Assembly (NCBI GenBank): GCA_023257035.1
Contig: JALRDI010000346.1
Span: forward strand, 1 to 9,955
Source: Ilumatobacteraceae bacterium
Lineage (GTDB): Bacteria; Actinomycetota; Acidimicrobiia; Acidimicrobiales; Ilumatobacteraceae
Direction: 5' to 3'
Length of the DNA: 9,955 bases
Positions 6,395-9,955 of the stretch are shown piece after piece. The position numbers and the translations under genes were made by a program. The notes under the pieces are model-generated. The model saw only the letters and a program-made list of their open reading frames with translations. It made no database searches and had not been told where the DNA came from. Position 1 is the first letter of the stretch. Every line of letters starts with the position of its first letter.

Positions 6395-6410
6395 CGGGTA
6401 GCACTACCTG
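6395..6410 (+). repeat. Small hairpin in the tgt-yajC gap
   Basis: CGGGTA (6395-6400) can pair with TACCTG (6405-6410) around the loop GCAC; one of the six pairs is G-U. No T-run follows, so it is at best a weak pause or processing site and not a standard terminator. Confidence 0.3.
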
Positions 6411-6418
6411 CGAGTCGA

Positions 6419-6424
6419 TAGAGT
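6419..6424 (+). promoter_or_regulatory. Possible -10 box before yajC
   Basis: TAGAGT at 6419-6424 fits TANNNT and lies 10 bases before ATG 6435. No Shine-Dalgarno sequence and no clear -35 were seen. It may give yajC-secD-secF a nearly leaderless promoter of its own, but a single short hexamer is weak support. Confidence 0.35.
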
Positions 6425-6434
6425 TCTTCGGGTT

Positions 6435-6788
6435 ATGAATCAATACGGATCCCTCCTCGCCCAAGAACAAACATCCTCCGGCGCAGCCGCCTTTCAGTTC
6501 GTTCTGCTCGCTGCCGTGCCATTGGCTCTCTATTTCTTGATGATTCGCCCCCAACGGCGAAAGATGCGTGAAGCGGCCGAAATGCAGGCCTCGCTGGCGG
6601 TTGGAGATGAAGTCATCACCGCATCCGGCATTTACGGTTTTATCACTGCGATTGAAGACGATTTGTTCTGGATTGAGGTTGATGAGGACGTGCAGCTGCG
6701 AGTCGTGAAGAGCCAGGTTCATGGCCGTACGAGTGGGCAACCAGCCGCTGCCGATGACACTTCCCAGGATGAATCGGAAGAGTCGTGA
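6435..6788 (+). CDS. yajC: Preprotein translocase accessory subunit YajC
   Basis: YajC is a small single-span inner-membrane protein that associates with SecD and SecF and modulates SecYEG-dependent export. The 117-residue product has a short N-terminal stretch outside, one membrane helix (about 19-37, FQFVLLAAVPLALYFLMI), the hallmark IRPQRRK immediately after it (37-43), and a cytoplasmic domain with VGDEVITASGIYGFITAIED (about 56-75), the conserved YajC core. The C-terminus is acidic and low in complexity (DDTSQDESEES), as often seen in actinobacterial versions. A 46-base gap separates it from tgt. Its stop overlaps the secD start by GTGA, which supports joint translation of the Sec accessory subunits. 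Confidence 0.95.
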   Translation: MNQYGSLLAQEQTSSGAAAFQFVLLAAVPLALYFLMIRPQRRKMREAAEMQASLAVGDEVITASGIYGFITAIEDDLFWIEVDEDVQLRVVKSQVHGRTSGQPAAADDTSQDESEES

Positions 6789-8128
6789 GTTCAAAGCGGC
6801 TCCGATGGGGTCTTGTTCTATTTGTGGTGGTCGTCGCCGGTCTCCTCGGGCTGAATCTTGGTACCGGAAACCAACCAATTTTGGGCCTCGATTTACAGGG
6901 CGGAGTCTCGGTCATTCTTCAATCCACTGATGAGGCTTCGGCAGATGACCTTCTCGTGGTGCAGGAGCTCATTCGTGATGAGCTTGAGACACTCGGCATT
7001 GCTGAGCCAGATGTTCGCGTTGAGGGAGCCAACATTGTCGTCGACCTCCCAGGGGTAAAGGATCAGGCCCAAGCGCTCGAAGCAGTTGACGTTGCGGGAA
7101 TCGTCAGCCTGCGACCTGTGCTCGCATGTCAACCAGGCGTGACACCAGGCGATCTCGCGGAGGATCTTCCAGGTGGCACTGAGGCATTCATCACCACGGA
7201 TGGTCTACAAACATGCATCGTTGGGCCATCGGGCGGTTCTGGTGAAGTATTTGAACGGGGCAGTGCTCAGGCGCAGATCAACCAACTCACGAATCAATGG
7301 ATCGTGTCAGTTGATCTTCGTTCCGACAGCCAACAGATTTGGAACGCTCTCGCGGCAGAGTGCTACTCCGGGGCAGAAACCTGCCCAACGCGTCAACTCG
7401 CCATTGTGCTTGATGACATCATCCAGTCTGCGCCGACAGTTAACCAGCCGTCATTCACCACGGGTGTCGAAATCTCTGGAGCATTCACAGAGGATGAGGT
7501 TCGTTCGCTTGCACGCGTGCTTAACCGAGGTGCCTTTCCGGTTGGTGTAGAAGCGCAACGAGTTGAGACGGTCTCGGCTACTGCCGGAGCAGATTCCTTG
7601 CGGGCGGTGTTCATCGCCGGAGCAATCGGCCTGGTGGTGATGCTCGCATTCTTGGTCTTGTATTACCGATCGATTGCCGTCATCGTCGTCTCTGGTCTTT
7701 CGATTTGGGGTGCACTGGTCTTTTCGCTCGCGGCATTGGTGTCACAGTCGACCAACTATGCGCTTAGCCTTGCCGGCATCACCGGCATCATTGTGGCGAT
7801 TGGTGTCACAGTCGACAGTTACCTCGTGCTGTTTGAGCGTTTAAAGGACGAGGTGCGGGCGGGCAGGTCGCCGAGAAATTCTGCTCCTCGTAGTTTCTCG
7901 TCGACGTGGCGCACGATCGTTTCAGCAGATCTTGTTTCGATTTTTGCGTCTGCAATCCTGTTCTGGCTCAGTGTTGGTTCAGTCAAGGGATTCGCGTTGT
8001 ATTTAGGTTTAACAACCTTGTGCGATCTCATCGTCTGTTGGTTCTTCACTCGTCCGGCGACGGTTCTCTTCACAAGACGTGTGGCCGTTGAGCGTGGAAA
8101 CATTCTTGGTCTCGGAGGTGCGAAGTGA
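6785..8128 (+). CDS. secD: Protein translocase subunit SecD
   Basis: SecD with SecF uses the proton motive force to help pull secreted proteins out of the SecYEG channel. The start is GTG 6785 (GTGA overlap with yajC; GGAAGAG at 6776-6782 upstream). The 447-residue protein has membrane helix 1 (about 9-25), the signature LGLDLQGG (33-40), NIVVDLPGV (83-91), a large extracytoplasmic P1 region to about residue 270 containing QLAIVLDDIIQSAP (204-217), then five helices (about 274-293, 298-318, 324-346, 381-399, 402-425). The helix-4 segment VAIGVTVDSYLVLFERLKDEVR resembles the actinobacterial form, where an Asp-Ser replaces the more usual Asp-Ala. Four cysteines (115, 144, 193, 200) lie in P1. 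Its stop overlaps secF. Confidence 0.96.
   Translation: MSSKRLRWGLVLFVVVVAGLLGLNLGTGNQPILGLDLQGGVSVILQSTDEASADDLLVVQELIRDELETLGIAEPDVRVEGANIVVDLPGVKDQAQALEAVDVAGIVSLRPVLACQPGVTPGDLAEDLPGGTEAFITTDGLQTCIVGPSGGSGEVFERGSAQAQINQLTNQWIVSVDLRSDSQQIWNALAAECYSGAETCPTRQLAIVLDDIIQSAPTVNQPSFTTGVEISGAFTEDEVRSLARVLNRGAFPVGVEAQRVETVSATAGADSLRAVFIAGAIGLVVMLAFLVLYYRSIAVIVVSGLSIWGALVFSLAALVSQSTNYALSLAGITGIIVAIGVTVDSYLVLFERLKDEVRAGRSPRNSAPRSFSSTWRTIVSADLVSIFASAILFWLSVGSVKGFALYLGLTTLCDLIVCWFFTRPATVLFTRRVAVERGNILGLGGAK
8114..8120 (+). promoter_or_regulatory. Ribosome binding site before secF
   Basis: GGAGGTG at 8114-8120, inside the secD coding end, is the strongest Shine-Dalgarno sequence in the window and lies 4 bases before GTG 8125. 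It supports the GTG over the in-frame ATG at 8146, though the spacing is short. Confidence 0.6.
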
Positions 8129-9273
8129 GTGACGAGAAGAGAACTATGGTCGCTGACGTTGCCTCGACGGGTCGCGGCCGACTTTTCCTTGGGCAAACCG
8201 CTGTCGACTTCTTTGGCCGGCGGCTCGTTGGGGTCGTCGTATCGTCCTTGCTGTTCCTCATCACAGTTATTTCGCTATTTGCCCAAGGCCTCAACCTAGG
8301 TATCGACTTTGAAGGCGGGACATCGTGGGACGTTCCAGCGACGACATTCACCGTCGACGACGCTGATGATGTCCTCACTGCGTCAGGTGTTGACACCGAA
8401 GGCTCTCGAATTCAGTTGCGGGATTCCGATAGCGGTTCGTTTGTCAAGGTTCAAGTGCGGTCAATAACTGACGTGCAGGCCCGAGAAATTAGTGCTCTTC
8501 TTGCGGAGGCTGCTGCAGTCGATGTTGATGACATCAATGTCAATGTGGTCAGCGCAAGTTGGGGTAGTGACATCACAAACAAAGCGGTGAGAGCACTCGT
8601 CATCTTCTTAATCGTGGTCGCGATCTTCATCTCGCTGCGGTTTGAATGGAGAATGGCAGTAGCTGCCATTCTCGCAATGTTGCATGACGTCGTGATCAGC
8701 GTTGGTCTGTACTCGTTGTTCGGATTCGTTGTGACTCCGGCAACTGTGATCGCGTTTCTCACCATCCTCGGGTACTCGCTGTACGACACAATTGTGGTGT
8801 TTGACCGTGTCAAGGAAAATGAGACGAGGTTCGCTGGAGTACGAATTGGTTACGGCGACGTCATCAATGTCTCGATGAACCAGGTGATGATGCGATCAGC
8901 AAACACATCGATTTCGTCGGTGTTGCCGGTTATTTCGCTCCTCGTGATTGGAGCAGGTGTGCTCGGAGCATCTACCTTGAGTGAGTTTGCTATCGCCCTA
9001 TTGATCGGAATGTTGATGGGCACGTATTCATCCGTGTTCGTTGCCGCACCAACCCTTGCGACCCTGAAAATCTCATCTGAGAGCTGGCGCAAAGACGGAA
9101 CAACGCATGTGACCGGTGAAGATCTCCGAACATTGGTTCTTGGCGGTTCGGTGTCTCGGCGTTCTCGATCGGCCGACTCAAGCGAGAACACCGGTGAACG
9201 ATCCGGACCATCGTCGGATGCTGCATCGGTACTTCAGCATGAACCACGCCCAAGAAAGAAGCGTCGGCGCTGA
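8125..9273 (+). CDS. secF: Protein translocase subunit SecF
   Basis: SecF is the partner of SecD in the proton-driven export accessory complex. The 382-residue product begins at GTG 8125 (overlap GTGA with secD). It has helix 1 (about 33-53), the signature GIDFEGGT (59-66), a compact extracytoplasmic domain (about 67-150), then helices at about 153-172, 177-199, 203-226, 265-281 and 285-310. ILGYSLYDTIVVFDRVKEN (214-232) is the conserved helix-4 motif with the Asp residues linked to proton movement. The C-terminal 65 or so residues form a hydrophilic tail rich in Ser and Arg, ending in RPRKKRRR. Such basic tails occur in actinobacterial SecF and should lie in the cytoplasm. No terminator is visible after the stop; a promoter-like region for apt follows. 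Confidence 0.96.
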   Translation: MSDEKRTMVADVASTGRGRLFLGQTAVDFFGRRLVGVVVSSLLFLITVISLFAQGLNLGIDFEGGTSWDVPATTFTVDDADDVLTASGVDTEGSRIQLRDSDSGSFVKVQVRSITDVQAREISALLAEAAAVDVDDINVNVVSASWGSDITNKAVRALVIFLIVVAIFISLRFEWRMAVAAILAMLHDVVISVGLYSLFGFVVTPATVIAFLTILGYSLYDTIVVFDRVKENETRFAGVRIGYGDVINVSMNQVMMRSANTSISSVLPVISLLVIGAGVLGASTLSEFAIALLIGMLMGTYSSVFVAAPTLATLKISSESWRKDGTTHVTGEDLRTLVLGGSVSRRSRSADSSENTGERSGPSSDAASVLQHEPRPRKKRRR

Positions 9274-9299
9274 GACTTATTGGCGTGCTCGGATAGTCT
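9270..9299 (+). promoter_or_regulatory. Probable leaderless promoter of apt
   Basis: TAGTCT at 9294-9299 fits TANNNT and lies 6 bases before ATG 9306, and no Shine-Dalgarno sequence is present. CTGAGA at 9270-9275, overlapping the secF stop, matches 4 of 6 bases of TTGACA with an 18-base spacer. The arrangement repeats that seen at ruvC. Confidence 0.5.
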
Positions 9300-9305
9300 T
9301 CCTCT

Positions 9306-9572
9306 ATGACAACCTCCGATTGGATGACACCATTTCTTCGAGAGATTGTCGACTATCCAGTCGATGGAGTCACCTTCCAGGACATCACCCCGCTACTCGG
9401 CACTCCCGCTGCGTTCGGCAGAGCAGTTGACGACATCGTTGCAACTCTGCATGACGAACAAATTTCGACGGTTGTCGGCGTTGAAGCTCGTGGATTTATT
9501 CTTGCCGCTCCTGTCGCATATCGCCTGAGGGCGGGTTTCGTTCCAGTGAGAAAGCCTGGAAAGTTACCGTGG
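9306..9572 (+). CDS. apt: Adenine phosphoribosyltransferase, 5' part, broken at a junction
   Basis: Apt salvages adenine by joining it to PRPP to make AMP. Residues 1-89 from ATG 9306 are clearly Apt: the N-terminal LREIVDYPVDGVTFQDITPLL (11-31), VVGVEARGFILAAPVAYRL (56-74) and FVPVRKPGKLPW (78-89). The family normally continues ETxxxxYxLEYG and then the PRPP-binding loop of the DDxxATGGT type. Here similarity ends abruptly after Trp89 (9572), and the frame runs through unrelated sequence to a stop at 9630-9632. As it stands the product would lack the PRPP loop and be inactive. The position after secF is the normal actinobacterial place for apt, so the 5' part is genuine. The break is most likely an assembly or recombination junction, since the sequence beyond it encodes an unrelated enzyme. 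Confidence 0.9.
9566..9572 (+). other. Abrupt apt / M20 amidohydrolase junction
   Basis: ACCGTGG at 9566-9572 can belong to either side. Read in the apt frame it completes Pro-Trp of GKLPW; read two bases into that codon pattern it encodes the Thr-Val of the TVGAF seen in M20 enzymes. There are therefore up to seven bases of shared sequence at the join, with no spacer, repeat or insertion-sequence end. Base composition changes across it: 28 of 60 bases are G or C at 9301-9360 and 37 of 60 at 9601-9660. Confidence 0.8.
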
Positions 9573-9955
9573 GCGCCTTCCACAGTGGCACTAAGCACAA
9601 CATTATTTCTGACGCGGCGCACCTGCAGCTGACCGTGCGCAGCGAATCTCCCGAAGACCGCACCCTGTTGCTCGATGGTATTCGCCGGGTCGCTGAAAAT
9701 ATGGGCCGTGTTGCCGGCCTGCCCGACGAACTCCTTCCCGAAGTGGTGGTGTCAGAGGAGAGCGTGCCGCCGACGCTGAACGACAAGGCGCTCGCCGAGC
9801 GCGTGATGGCGCTGTGGAATGGGCACTTTGGGGAAGGGGTACTGTTCTCAGGTGAGCGATTGGGGATGGGAGCCGAGGATTTCCCCATTTTTACGATCGA
9901 CCCCTATATCCCAAGCCTTTACTTTGCCGTCGGTGGCACACCGCCTGAGGACTTT
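9566..9955 (+). CDS. M20-family peptidase/amidohydrolase, C-terminal part (partial at both ends)
   Basis: The frame starting at GTG 9569 stays open for 129 codons to the window end. It reads as the dimerisation domain and following catalytic-domain return of an M20D-type amidohydrolase (the aminoacylase, hippurate hydrolase and IAA-amino acid hydrolase group): VGAFHSGTKHNIISDAAHLQ with the typical N-I-I-x-D turn, then LTVRS, the LLDGIRRVAE helix, and GMGAEDFPIF near the end, the conserved MGxEDF motif. The metal-binding half of the protein (the His/Cys, Asp and Glu ligands before the dimerisation domain) is absent because the 5' side is apt, and the final His ligand lies beyond the window. 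The substrate cannot be told. The GC-rich codons and the wording of the turn recall proteobacterial members, but that origin is only an impression. Confidence 0.85.

Noticed and set aside
6395..6434. Terminator between tgt and yajC
   Set aside because: The short hairpin has a G-U pair and no following T-run, so it does not meet the standard for an intrinsic terminator.
9273..9299. Inverted repeat AGACT-N17-AGTCT around the apt promoter
   Set aside because: A 5-base arm with a 17-base loop is expected by chance at this scale, and one arm is explained by the -10 box.
9573..9632. A novel Apt variant with a new C-terminus (residues 90-108)
   Set aside because: The bases encode a clean M20 amidohydrolase in another frame, so the out-of-frame tail is an accident of the junction.
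1..9955. Search for defence, toxin-antitoxin, CRISPR, tRNA, mobile or phage elements
   Set aside because: Nothing matching these was found; apart from the junction near 9570 the window is continuous housekeeping coding sequence with short gaps.

Overview
The window is a tightly packed, single-strand stretch of bacterial housekeeping genes, all on the + strand. The order is pdxS (3' end), pdxT, yebC, bcp-like peroxiredoxin, ruvC, ruvA, ruvB, queA, tgt, yajC, secD, secF, apt (5' part), and then an unrelated M20 amidohydrolase fragment. The core order pdxST-yebC-ruvCAB-yajC-secDF-apt is typical of Actinobacteria. Frequent GTG starts, -10 boxes placed 6-7 bases before a start codon (leaderless-type starts), and an actinobacterial-type LexA box agree with that. 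With the moderate GC (roughly low to mid 50s percent by eye) and the queA-tgt pair between ruvB and yajC, I suspect a less GC-rich lineage such as an acidimicrobial or marine actinobacterium. That placement is inference.

Layout. 1-867: pyridoxal 5'-phosphate synthase subunits PdxS (end only) and PdxT. 870-2071: YebC/TACO1-family protein and a single-cysteine peroxiredoxin, joined by a 4-base ATGA overlap. 2072-2119: a short intergenic region with an inverted repeat and a -10 box. 2113-2126 is a perfect LexA dyad lying across the ruvC start codon. 2120-4279: Holliday-junction resolvase and branch-migration genes ruvC, ruvA and ruvB, all overlapping. 4279-6388: queuosine tRNA-modification genes queA and tgt, with no room for a terminator after ruvB. 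6389-6434: a short gap with a weak hairpin and a possible -10 box. 6435-9273: the Sec accessory complex yajC, secD and secF, coupled by GTGA overlaps. 9274-9305: a probable apt promoter. 9306-9572: the first 89 codons of apt.

At about 9566-9572 the apt sequence stops in mid-gene. Without any spacer it becomes the C-terminal part of an M20 peptidase/amidohydrolase in a different reading frame and with higher GC. A chimeric assembly is the likeliest cause. A real rearrangement cannot be excluded from sequence alone.

The genes are mostly ordinary. The most interesting regulatory point is that the LexA-controlled ruvC promoter appears to drive an unbroken run ruvC-ruvA-ruvB-queA-tgt, which would place tRNA queuosine modification under the SOS response. 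I saw no defence system, CRISPR array, tRNA, rRNA or insertion sequence, and no stretch over 300 bases lacks a gene.
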